64,000 bases of DNA from Collinsella sp. (GTDB lineage Bacteria; Actinomycetota; Coriobacteriia; Coriobacteriales; Coriobacteriaceae): the NCBI GenBank assembly GCA_019425015.1, contig JAHYYJ010000004.1, forward strand, positions 119,616 through 183,615. The letters are read 5' to 3'. The notes under the pieces were generated by a model. It searched no databases and was not told the DNA's origin. It saw nothing but the letters and a program-made list of their open reading frames with translations. Shown piece after piece: positions 9,809 through 17,875 of the stretch. Position 1 is the stretch's first letter, and each line of letters begins with the position of its first letter. Position numbers and translations under genes: made by a program.

Positions 9809-9881
9809 ACTCATTGGGGACAGACTTAAATGACCAGTCGGGTGCTCATTGGGTAGTCATTTAAGTCTGTCCCCAATGAGT
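9809..9881. repeat. Intergenic inverted repeat (element c), REP-like
   Basis: Perfect 26-bp arms (9809-9834 and 9856-9881) contain GGGGACAGACTTAAATGA and flank a 21-bp loop. It sits in the divergent gap between metK and gltX. GGGGACAG-type palindromes are often linked to REP elements mobilised by Y1 (RAYT) transposases; that link is inferred. Confidence 0.85.
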
Positions 9882-9965
9882 GGGTCGGTGCCCTTTGTGC
9901 GGAGGTTGCTTTGATGCTTTATACTGGTGCGGTTAGACATCCATCCTGCAATCGAGGAGATTTCC

Positions 9966-11441
9966 ATGGCATCAGACGTTCGCGTCCGCTTTGCACCCTC
10001 ACCGACGGGCAAGCTGCACATCGGCGGCGCCCGCACCGCTATCTATAACTGGGCTTTCGCCCGCGCAAACGGCGGCACGTTCATTCTGCGCATCGACGAC
10101 ACCGATCCCACCCGTTCCACCGACGAGAACACGCAGATCATCCTGCGCGCCATGCGTTGGCTTGGCCTGGACTGGGACGAGGGTCCCGAGGTGGGCGGCG
10201 ACTATGGTCCCTATGCCCAGACCGAGCGCCTGGACCTGTACAAGCAGGCCGCCCAGAAGCTTTGGGACGAGGGCAAGGCCTATCCCTGCTTCTGCACCAA
10301 GGAGCAGCTCGATGCCGACCGCAAGGCCGCGCAGGAGCGCAAGGACCCCTTCCAGGGCTATCAGCGTCGTTGCCGCGATCTTGATCCCGAGGAGGCCCGC
10401 CGTCGCATCGAGGCCGGCGAGTCCTACGTCCTGCGCATCAAGGTGCCCGAGGACCGCGGCGACGTCGTCATCCACGACGCTGTTCACGGCGAGGTGACCT
10501 TCGACGCCAAGGAGCTCGACGACTTTGTCATCTTCCGCTCCGATGGCACGCCCACGTACAACTTCGCGACCGTCGTCGACGACGCCATGATGAAGATCAC
10601 CCATGTCATCCGCGGCGACGACCACCTGTCCAACACCCCGCGCCAGGTCATGGTCTACGAGGCCCTCGGCGCGCCCGTGCCCACGTTCGCCCACATCTCC
10701 ATGATCCTGGGCGCCGACGGTAAGAAGCTCTCCAAGCGCCACGGCGCAACTTCGGTGGAGGAGTACCGCGACGCCGGTTACCTTTCCGACGCCTTCGTCA
10801 ACTACCTGGCGCTGCTCGGCTGGTCGCTCGACGGCGAGACCACGATCATCCCGCGCGATGTCCTAGCCAGCAAGTTCTCGCTCGACCGCATCTCCAAGAA
10901 CCCGGCGACCTTCGATCCCAAGAAGCTCGATTGGGTCAATGCCGAGTACATCAACGGCATGTCCGACGCGCAGTTTGCCGATGAGATCATGGTCCCCAAG
11001 CTGCACGAGGCGGGTCTCATCGAGGGCAACGTCGAGTACGGCGAGGACTGGATCGACGCGCTTGCCGCCATCGTCAAGCCGCGCACCAAGATGCCGGCCG
11101 ACGCCGTGACCGTCGCCGCTCCCATCTTTGCTACGGCCGAGACGCTCGAGTATGACGAGAAATCCGTCAACAAGGGCCTGGCCAAGGAGGGCATGGGTGC
11201 CATTCTGGACGCCGCCAAGGCTGCGCTCGAGGGCGTGGACGAGTGGACCGCCGAGGCCATCGACGCTGCGCTTGAGCCGCTGCCCGAGCAGATGGACCTC
11301 AAGAAGCGCGTTGTGTTCCAGGCCGTGCGCGTCGCCGTCTGCGGCAACATAGTGAGCCCCCCGCTGGGCGAGACCATGGCGCTCGTCGGCCGCGACGACT
11401 GCCTGGCACGCATCGACCGCGCCCGCACGATGGCGCTTTAG
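9966..11441 (+). CDS. gltX: Glutamyl-tRNA synthetase
   Basis: 491 residues from the ATG at 9966 (GAGGAG 6 bases upstream; an upstream in-frame GTG at 9927 has no ribosome site). Class I signature SPTGKLHIGGART (HIGH-like) near residue 10, KLSKRHG near 255 (KMSKS-like), Rossmann fold between, and an anticodon-binding C-terminal domain. It charges tRNA-Glu. Monocistronic with its own terminator at 11465-11497. Confidence 0.96.
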   Translation: MASDVRVRFAPSPTGKLHIGGARTAIYNWAFARANGGTFILRIDDTDPTRSTDENTQIILRAMRWLGLDWDEGPEVGGDYGPYAQTERLDLYKQAAQKLWDEGKAYPCFCTKEQLDADRKAAQERKDPFQGYQRRCRDLDPEEARRRIEAGESYVLRIKVPEDRGDVVIHDAVHGEVTFDAKELDDFVIFRSDGTPTYNFATVVDDAMMKITHVIRGDDHLSNTPRQVMVYEALGAPVPTFAHISMILGADGKKLSKRHGATSVEEYRDAGYLSDAFVNYLALLGWSLDGETTIIPRDVLASKFSLDRISKNPATFDPKKLDWVNAEYINGMSDAQFADEIMVPKLHEAGLIEGNVEYGEDWIDALAAIVKPRTKMPADAVTVAAPIFATAETLEYDEKSVNKGLAKEGMGAILDAAKAALEGVDEWTAEAIDAALEPLPEQMDLKKRVVFQAVRVAVCGNIVSPPLGETMALVGRDDCLARIDRARTMAL

Positions 11442-11464
11442 TAGACGCGTAAACGCATGTATCC

Positions 11465-11497
11465 GAGCCCCGTTCACCCGAGCGGGGCTCTTGTTTC
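11465..11497 (+). terminator. Terminator of gltX
   Basis: GAGCCCCG / CGGGGCTC stem (11465-11472 and 11483-11490) followed by TTGTTTCT. Confidence 0.9.
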
Positions 11498-11517
11498 TGT
11501 ACCGATGAGTGGGTTGC

Positions 11518-11619
11518 TGGGACAAAATAATCAGTAGTGTTTGTCCCATATTCGAGCGACGCAACGAGCTCAACACTCGTATCGGCCATGGGACAAACAC
11601 TACTGATTATTTTGTCCCA
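11518..11619. repeat. Intergenic double inverted repeat (element d)
   Basis: Perfect 32-bp arms (11518-11549 and 11588-11619). Each arm is itself bounded by TGGGACAAA and TTTGTCCCA-type ends, so the element is an inverted pair of inverted repeats, 102 bp in all, with a 38-bp centre. It lies between the gltX terminator and priA. Confidence 0.9.
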
Positions 11620-11651
11620 CCCCTTTCAGGTCCGTTCGTTAGAGGTGGTGT

Positions 11652-14078
11652 ATGGCTCAACAACTGTCGCTGTTTGGTTCGCCGGAACCGGAGGAGACTC
11701 CGGTGAAGCCCGAGCCTGCACCCGAACCCATCGCCGCCTACGCGAGCGTGGTCCTCGATATCCCCACCCGTGCGCTGTCGGAACCGTTTGCTTACGGCAT
11801 CCCCGAGTCCCTTGCCAACGGGGTCCAGGTCGGATCGACAGTCCTGGTCCACTTTGGTAACCGTGCCGCCGCGGGCTATGTCGTCGACATTGCCCCTGAG
11901 CTGGGCGACCTGCAGGGCAACAACGCCCTCGACCCCGCGCGCATTAAACCCATCGAGGCCATCCTCAGCAAACCGCTCTTTACCGCCGAGGCTGCCCGCA
12001 TCGCACGCTGGATGAGCCGCGAGTATGTCGCGACGCTTTCCGAGTGCCTGCGCCTGTTTTTGCCCCCGGGCGGCAGCCCGCGTGTGGTCAAGGGCGACGA
12101 CGATGCGTGGACTGTTGAACGGCCCGCCGTCAAGCCTATCCAAAATCGTTGGGTGATGCTTACGCCCGAAGGCTTTGACTATACGCCGCCCAAGACCGCG
12201 GTCCGTCAGCGCCAGCTCATCGAGGCGCTGCAGTGCGGCCCGGTTACGACTCGCGACCTTAATCTTCTCTATAACAGCATGTCGGCGACCATCAAAGCGC
12301 TCGAAAAGCGCGGCGTCGTGGTGGTGGAGGAGCGCCGCGCCTGGCGTGGCTGCAGCGAGCAGACCACGCTGTCCTCGGCAAGCGGCAAGGCGCCGGTCTC
12401 CCTTACCAACGGCCAGCAACGGGCACTCGCGCAGATTGAGCGCGCCCGTCTGGACGCTCATGGCGACGTGGTGTTGGTCGACGGCGTCACCGGCTCCGGC
12501 AAAACCGAGGTTTACCTCTCCGCCATCGAGCGCGTGCTCGCAGCCGGTCGCTCTGCCTGCGTGCTGGTGCCCGAGATCTCGCTGACGGCCCAGACCGTCG
12601 GCCGCTTCCGCTCGCGCTTTGGCGAGACGGTGGCCGTTTTCCATTCGCGTCTTTCTGCTGGCGAGCGTCTCGACCAGTGGGATATGGTCGCCAGCGGTGC
12701 GGCACGCGTGGTGGTCGGCGCCCGCTCGGCGCTCTTTTGCCCGCTCAGCGACTTGGGCCTCATCATCATCGACGAGGAGCACGAGACTAGTTACAAGCAG
12801 GGCTCCAGTCCGCGCTACCACGCTCGCGAGGTGGCGGCCGAGATGGCGCGGCGCTACCGCTGCCCACTCGTGCTGGGCTCGGCCACGCCTTCTGCCGAAG
12901 CGCTCGACCGCTGCCGTCGCGGAACGTACGGCGGTGCCACTTGGACGCGTGTCGAGATGCCCGAGCGCCCGGGACACGCCGTGCTTCCCACGGTCCGCAT
13001 TGCCGACCTGCGCCGTGAGTTTTCTCACGGCAGCCGCTCCATGTTCTCAAAACCCTTGATGGAGGGCTTGGAGCGTGTAGTCGAGCGCCGCGAGAAGGCC
13101 GTGCTGCTGCATAACCGCCGTGGCTTTGCGCCGTTCCTGATGTGTCGCGAGTGCGGCTGCGTTCCCACCTGCAACCACTGCTCCACCGCGCTTACGTATC
13201 ACGAGCGCACGCACACGCTGCAATGTCACACATGCGGATCCTCCTGGCGCGTGCAGCCGTATCCCGCGCCCACGAGTCGTTGCCCCAAATGTGGCAGTCG
13301 CTACCTGGCAAAAATGGGGCTGGGCACGCAGCAGATCGAGGACGCACTGCACCAGATGCTGCCCGAGGACGTCGCCATCATCCGCATGGATGCCGATTCC
13401 ACGCGCGGAAAGGATGCGCACAAAAAGCTGCTCGAGCAGTTCGATGCGGCCGATTGCGCCGTGTTGCTGGGCACCCAAATGATCGCCAAGGGTCTCGACT
13501 TTCCCGAGGTCACGCTCGTGGGCGTGGTCAATGCCGACTTCGCCCTCAAGCTGCCGGACTTCCGCGCAGGGGAGCGCGCCTACGATCTGCTGGAGCAGGT
13601 GGCGGGCCGCGCCGGCCGCGGCGATCGTCCTGGCGAGGTCATCATCCAGACCTATCTGCCCGAGGATCCGGTCATTCGCGCCGTCGCCGAGCACGACCGT
13701 TCTATCTTTACCGACTACGACCTTGACCAGCGGCGCGACGCGCTGTATCCGCCCTTTGTGCGCCTGGTCAACATTTTGGTGTGGTCGACGAACGCGGATG
13801 ACGCGCAGGACTACATTGGGCGCATTGCAAAGCTTCTTAAGCGCCGCTGGCATGCCGCCGCGCCCGACTTTTTGAGGGCGGGGAGTGCCATGCCGCAGGT
13901 GCTGGGTCCGGCTTCGTGTGTAATCGAGAGAGCCAAGGACCGTTACCGCTTCCATCTGCTTGTGAAGTCGCCCGTGGGGTACCATGTCTCTGATGATATC
14001 GACGCCTGCCTCAAAGAGGTGGGCTCTGTGCGCGGCGTGAGCGTGAGCGTTGACGTCGACGCCTATGATTTGATGTAA
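11652..14078 (+). CDS. priA: Primosomal protein N' (replication restart helicase)
   Basis: 808 residues. The N-terminal DNA 3'-end-binding domain is followed by helicase motifs: GVTGSGKTEVY (Walker A, near residue 280), IIDEEHE (Walker B), then the zinc-binding insert with paired Cys (CRECGCVPTCNHC and CHTCG...CPKCG), GTQMIAKGLDFP, and the QVAGRAGRG motif VI. PriA rebuilds replication forks at stalled sites. The ATG at 11652 follows AGAGGTGG. def starts 13-18 bp downstream, so the two are probably cotranscribed. Confidence 0.96.
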   Translation: MAQQLSLFGSPEPEETPVKPEPAPEPIAAYASVVLDIPTRALSEPFAYGIPESLANGVQVGSTVLVHFGNRAAAGYVVDIAPELGDLQGNNALDPARIKPIEAILSKPLFTAEAARIARWMSREYVATLSECLRLFLPPGGSPRVVKGDDDAWTVERPAVKPIQNRWVMLTPEGFDYTPPKTAVRQRQLIEALQCGPVTTRDLNLLYNSMSATIKALEKRGVVVVEERRAWRGCSEQTTLSSASGKAPVSLTNGQQRALAQIERARLDAHGDVVLVDGVTGSGKTEVYLSAIERVLAAGRSACVLVPEISLTAQTVGRFRSRFGETVAVFHSRLSAGERLDQWDMVASGAARVVVGARSALFCPLSDLGLIIIDEEHETSYKQGSSPRYHAREVAAEMARRYRCPLVLGSATPSAEALDRCRRGTYGGATWTRVEMPERPGHAVLPTVRIADLRREFSHGSRSMFSKPLMEGLERVVERREKAVLLHNRRGFAPFLMCRECGCVPTCNHCSTALTYHERTHTLQCHTCGSSWRVQPYPAPTSRCPKCGSRYLAKMGLGTQQIEDALHQMLPEDVAIIRMDADSTRGKDAHKKLLEQFDAADCAVLLGTQMIAKGLDFPEVTLVGVVNADFALKLPDFRAGERAYDLLEQVAGRAGRGDRPGEVIIQTYLPEDPVIRAVAEHDRSIFTDYDLDQRRDALYPPFVRLVNILVWSTNADDAQDYIGRIAKLLKRRWHAAAPDFLRAGSAMPQVLGPASCVIERAKDRYRFHLLVKSPVGYHVSDDIDACLKEVGSVRGVSVSVDVDAYDLM

Positions 14079-14096
14079 CAACCCGAAAGGATGGCC

Positions 14097-14633
14097 ATGG
14101 AAGCCAACGGAATCGTACTGTCGCCCGACCCTCGTCTGCGCCAGGAGTGCGCCGTCATCGAGGAGATTACCCCGGCGATCGAGGCGCTTGCCGAGAAGAT
14201 GAAGAAGATGATGTTCGAGAACGGCGGCTGCGGTCTGGCTGCCCCGCAGATCGGCGAACTCATTCAGCTCGTCACCATCGACTGCGACTACACCGACAAG
14301 AACGACTATGACCCGTACGTGCTCATCAACCCCGTGATCGTGGAGCAGAGCGACCATCTGGTGCCGTTTAGCGAGGGCTGCCTGTCCATCCCTGGCATTA
14401 GCTGCGAGATCGAGCGTCCCGACCATGTCGTCGTCGAGGCGTACGACTTGGACGCAAACCTGATTCGCTACGAGGCTACGGGCGACCTGTTCTGCGTGTG
14501 CCTGCAGCACGAGATCGATCACCTGCATGGCAACACTATGTTCGAGCGACTGAAGCCGATGCAGAGGATCAAGGCAGTCAAGGAGTACCAGGACGCCCTG
14601 GCCCGCGGCGCTCGACCGGGTGAGACGGAGTAG
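14097..14633 (+). CDS. def: Peptide deformylase
   Basis: 178 residues from the ATG at 14097; the ATG at 14091 overlaps the AAAGG ribosome site and is less likely. All three family motifs are present: GCGLAAPQIG, EGCLSIPG and QHEIDH, giving the Cys and two His that bind the catalytic metal. It removes the formyl group from nascent proteins. Its partner fmt lies 327 bp downstream, separated by element e and a weak terminator-like hairpin. Confidence 0.96.
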   Translation: MEANGIVLSPDPRLRQECAVIEEITPAIEALAEKMKKMMFENGGCGLAAPQIGELIQLVTIDCDYTDKNDYDPYVLINPVIVEQSDHLVPFSEGCLSIPGISCEIERPDHVVVEAYDLDANLIRYEATGDLFCVCLQHEIDHLHGNTMFERLKPMQRIKAVKEYQDALARGARPGETE

Positions 14634-14641
14634 GTTTGTCC

Positions 14642-14743
14642 GTCCCCGGTGCTGAGCGCCCACATATCATCCCGTGCTCAAACATTCTCGCTTTGCTGCG
14701 AAACTGCGCGCGGGACGATATGTGGGCGCTCAGCACCGGGGAC
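14642..14743. repeat. Intergenic inverted repeat (element e)
   Basis: Arms of 33 bp with one mismatch (14642-14674 and 14711-14743; the outer 27 bp are perfect) around a 36-bp loop. Begins GTCCCCGGTGCTGAGC. It starts 9 bp after the def stop. Confidence 0.9.
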
Positions 14744-14818
14744 TGCGTTGTTCTGGCTCGGTTCGCCCGGGTGCCGTCGGGCCAGGGATGGGCGTCTTCG
14801 CTGATAGGTGCTTTGCTG

Positions 14819-14850
14819 AAAGAGCTGCTTTTATTGCGGCTCTTTCTTTG
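14819..14850 (+). terminator. Terminator-like hairpin between def and fmt
   Basis: AAAGAGC-TGC / GCG-GCTCTTT around TTTTATT, then CTTTGGTTTT. The stem is interrupted, so strength is uncertain. Confidence 0.45.
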
Positions 14851-14960
14851 GTTTTGGGTATATTTGTTCTTGTTGAAATGTTATTGCGGATGGGCTGGTG
14901 ACTTGGCTTTCCGCTGTTCTTTGTAGCCGTCTCGGCTTTGGTTGAGAGGAGACGATCTTT

Positions 14961-15881
14961 ATGCGTATTGTGTTTATGGGTACGCCTGATTTTGCTGTGC
15001 CTTCTTTGACTTCGCTTGTTGAGGCTGGGAATGAGATTGCGCTTGTTGTTACTCGTCCTGATGCTGTTCGCGGGCGTGGTAAGAAGCTTGAGCCGTCTCC
15101 TGTTAAGGCTAAGGCGCTCGAGCTTGGTTTGCCTGTTGTTGAGGCTAATCGTATGACGCCTGAGGTTGTTGAGGTGCTCAAGGCTGCGCAGGCTGATATT
15201 TTCTGTGTGGCTGCTTATGGCTGTATTTTGCCTGATGAGGTGCTTCATATAGCGCCGCTTGGTATTGTGAATGTTCATGCGTCCTTGCTGCCTCGTTGGC
15301 GTGGGGCTGCTCCTATTCAGCGTGCGATTCTCGCTGGCGACGAGATTGCTGGCGTTTCTATCATGCGTATTGGGCATGGCGTGGATACCGGCGCTTATTG
15401 CGCCCAGGCCTCAACGTCAGTTGCCGGTAAGCATGCCGAGACGCTGACGATGGAGCTTGGTGAGCTTGGCGGTAAGCTGCTGGCCGATACGCTACCGTCG
15501 CTTGCCGATGGTACGGCGGTGTGGATCGAGCAGGATGAGTCGCTTGTCACCCATGCTGCGAAGATTTCCAAGCAGGAGATGCGTCTAGATCCGCACATGG
15601 CGGCGCTTGATTGCGTGCGTCATGTGCTTGCCTCGTCCGATACCGCGCCTGCTCGTTGTGTGATTGCCGGCAAGACCGTGCGTGTGCTCGATGCTGCGCT
15701 GGCCGATGTGTCGCTTGGTGAGGGACTCGTCGCCGTTCAGGCCAAGCATGTTTACCTGGGCCTTTTCGATGGCTCGGTCGAGTTGCTCGAGGTTAAGCCT
15801 GATGGCAAACGTGCTATGGCCGCTTCTGCTTGGGCTGCTGGCCTGCAGGGTGCCGATCTTTCGTGGGGTGTTTTGTCATGA
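14961..15881 (+). CDS. fmt: Methionyl-tRNA formyltransferase
   Basis: 306 residues. N-terminal formyltransferase fold with MGTPDFAVPSL, the loop KLEPSPVK, and HASLLPRWRGAAPIQRA carrying the catalytic His; C-terminal OB-like domain. It formylates Met-tRNA for initiation. GAGAGGAG precedes the ATG by 8 bases. The stop overlaps the start of rsmB (ATGA). Odd point: roughly the first 100 codons use T-ending codons far more than the rest of the gene or its neighbours. Confidence 0.96.
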   Translation: MRIVFMGTPDFAVPSLTSLVEAGNEIALVVTRPDAVRGRGKKLEPSPVKAKALELGLPVVEANRMTPEVVEVLKAAQADIFCVAAYGCILPDEVLHIAPLGIVNVHASLLPRWRGAAPIQRAILAGDEIAGVSIMRIGHGVDTGAYCAQASTSVAGKHAETLTMELGELGGKLLADTLPSLADGTAVWIEQDESLVTHAAKISKQEMRLDPHMAALDCVRHVLASSDTAPARCVIAGKTVRVLDAALADVSLGEGLVAVQAKHVYLGLFDGSVELLEVKPDGKRAMAASAWAAGLQGADLSWGVLS

Positions 15882-17278
15882 GCAAGCTGTCTCCCGCGCG
15901 CAAGCTTGCGCTCGATGTGCTGATGGAGGCCGATCGCCGCGGCATGTATGCGCGCGACGTGCTGTCCTCTCGCGCATCGGCCAAGGCTATTGACCAGCGC
16001 GATTCCGCTTTTGCCGCCCGCTTGGCGCTGGGTGTAGCCGCCACGCAGGGTATTTTGGACGAGCTGCTCGATCAGTTTCTCGATAAGCCCAAAAAGGTTG
16101 CGCCGCGCGTTCGCATGGCGCTTCGTATTTCTGCCTTCGAGATGCTCTACCTGCATACGCCGGGCCGTGTTGCCGTAAGTCAGGGTGTTGAACTGGTTCG
16201 TTGCGGTGCTAAGTCCGCCGCCGGCTTGGCCAATGCTGTACTGCACAAGGTTGCGGACAACGTTGAGGACTTTGCCACGGCATCCGACGTGGATGAGTCC
16301 GAGCGACGCTTGGTTCGTCTGTCGCGCCTGATGGGTCTTCCGCGCTGGCTATGCGCTCGCATTATGGCATCGTTTGACACGCCAGAGGGTGCGCTTAACT
16401 TTGCCGGCAATCTGGCCCCCGCGCCGCTGGCCCTGCATGAGAACGCTTTTGCTTCCAAGCCCGATCCGTATATCTCGCAGCTCGTCGCACCTGTCTTCCC
16501 GGGCTGCCATGCCCCGGTTGATGCCCAGGTTACGGTTGCGTCGGGCGTATTTGAGCGTGCTGCTGCCGTGGCCTCGGACCTTAACGCCCAGCTTATCGCC
16601 ACAGCTGCCACGCGCCCTGGTAGCTGCCTTGAGATTGGTGCCGGTCGTGGCACCAAGACCTATGTGATGATGTGCCAGGCCAAGCGTGCGGGCTATGAGC
16701 GTCAGCATACGGCGCTCGATCTTCATGATCGCAAGTGCGATCTAAATCTCGCTCGCCTGCATAAGGCCGGTATTCAGGGCGTTCGTACGGTTTCGGGTGA
16801 TGCTTGCGAGCTTGATCAGGTGCTCACATCGTTTGATGCCATGCTTGGCGAGCCGGTTATGTTCGACACAGTCTTTATCGATGCGCCGTGCTCTGGCACT
16901 GGAACCATGCGCCGTCATCCCGAGATCCCGTGGCGCCTGACCGAAAAGGATGTGACGGTTGAGTTGCCCAAGCTGCAGGTGACGATGCTCAAGGAAGCCG
17001 CTGCGCGCGTGGCTGCCGGCGGCGAGCTTATCTATGCAACATGCTCGGTGTTTGATGAGGAGAACGCGCAGGTTGTGGATGCCTTCCTGGCTTCTTCCGA
17101 GGGCGCCGGCTTTAGCGTGGCGCCGCTTTCTGAGGCGCAGATTCTGCAACTGCCCGAGTTTGCCCAGGCCAAGAAGCTCGTCTGCGTACGCCAAAACGAC
17201 CGAGGCCTCTTCCAAAGCGTGCCGGTAAACGCCGACTCCTACGACGGCCACTTCTGCGCCAGGCTGGTGCGCAACTAA
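15878..17278 (+). CDS. rsmB: 16S rRNA (cytosine-967-C5)-methyltransferase
   Basis: 466 residues from the ATG at 15878, which overlaps the fmt stop. N-terminal NusB-like RNA-binding helices (to about residue 130), then the SAM-binding domain with LEIGAGRGTKT (variant of motif I), FIDAPCSGTGTMRRHPE (motif IV Cys) and IYATCSVF (catalytic Cys of motif VI). fmt-rsmB pairing is widespread. The motif I sequence differs slightly from the common DxCAAPGGK form, so the exact target base is inferred from context. Confidence 0.9.
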   Translation: MSKLSPARKLALDVLMEADRRGMYARDVLSSRASAKAIDQRDSAFAARLALGVAATQGILDELLDQFLDKPKKVAPRVRMALRISAFEMLYLHTPGRVAVSQGVELVRCGAKSAAGLANAVLHKVADNVEDFATASDVDESERRLVRLSRLMGLPRWLCARIMASFDTPEGALNFAGNLAPAPLALHENAFASKPDPYISQLVAPVFPGCHAPVDAQVTVASGVFERAAAVASDLNAQLIATAATRPGSCLEIGAGRGTKTYVMMCQAKRAGYERQHTALDLHDRKCDLNLARLHKAGIQGVRTVSGDACELDQVLTSFDAMLGEPVMFDTVFIDAPCSGTGTMRRHPEIPWRLTEKDVTVELPKLQVTMLKEAAARVAAGGELIYATCSVFDEENAQVVDAFLASSEGAGFSVAPLSEAQILQLPEFAQAKKLVCVRQNDRGLFQSVPVNADSYDGHFCARLVRN

Positions 17279-17315
17279 TACGGCACCCGAGGGTTGACCC
17301 GCTTGCCATGAAATG

Positions 17316-17453
17316 GGCCTATCTACTACATTAAACCCATTACCCCCAACCATGCCGAATTTAGCGAATTCAAAACCGCAGGTAGACGGCTCGTCGATTT
17401 TGTAAAAACGCAGGTGTGCTCGGACTATACGGGTCAAACGTAGTAGATAGGCC
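17316..17453. repeat. Intergenic inverted repeat (element f)
   Basis: Outer 14-bp arms are perfect (GGCCTATCTACTAC at 17316-17329 and its complement at 17440-17453), extending to about 25 bp with four mismatches. The loop is about 88 bp. It lies between the convergent rsmB and the zinc-ribbon gene. Confidence 0.75.
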
Positions 17454-17514
17454 GTTTTCGTGGCGCAACCCCAGACCAGTCGCCGGGGCGTTGTTCATTC
17501 CTGAAAAAATTCAA

Positions 17515-17540
17515 CCCCGCGATCGGGCTTGATCGCGGGG
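17515..17540 (-). terminator. Terminator of the zinc-ribbon gene
   Basis: Perfect 10-bp stem CCCCGCGATC / GATCGCGGGG with a 6-bp loop; on the minus strand it is followed by TTGAATTTTTT. Confidence 0.92.
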
Positions 17541-17550
17541 CCACTTGTCA

Positions 17551-17787
17551 CTAGTGGTTATGCGGGCAGTTGGCGCAGCAACCGCTCGTGGCGCTTGTGC
17601 TGGAGCCGCCGCTTCGCTGGTCGGTGTTGTAGAAACCGCTGCCCTCAAATTTAATGCTGCTGGCCGAGAACGTTTTGGCCGCCGGGGCACCGCAGCTCGG
17701 GCACACGACCTCGGGAGTCTCGGACATGGGATGCTCAACCTCAAACACGTTGCCGCAGCTCGAGCACTTGTAATCGTAGCGCGCCAT
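17551..17787 (-). CDS. FmdB-family zinc-ribbon protein
   Basis: 78 residues beginning MARYDYKCSSCGNVFEVEH, with a second CPSCG knuckle at residues 29-33, which is the FmdB/CxxC_CxxC_SSSS putative regulatory-protein pattern. The C-terminal part is Ser/Gly-rich and ends CCANCPHNH, which may bind another metal. AAGGAAG precedes the ATG. Function of this family is not established. Monocistronic, with a strong terminator. Confidence 0.88.
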   Translation of the reverse strand: MARYDYKCSSCGNVFEVEHPMSETPEVVCPSCGAPAAKTFSASSIKFEGSGFYNTDQRSGGSSTSATSGCCANCPHNH

Positions 17788-17809
17788 AATACTTCCTTTT
17801 CAGCACAAA

Positions 17810-17831
17810 GCGGGCAGATTACTCTGCCCGC
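17810..17831 (-). terminator. Terminator after the GH13-GH77 gene
   Basis: Perfect 9-bp stem GCGGGCAGA / TCTGCCCGC, loop of 4, flanked by A/T tracts; 45 bp beyond the stop of the fusion gene. Confidence 0.8.
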
Positions 17832-17875
17832 AAAAATTCAAACGTCTGTAACTGTACCCTATATCGGGCGTTTTA

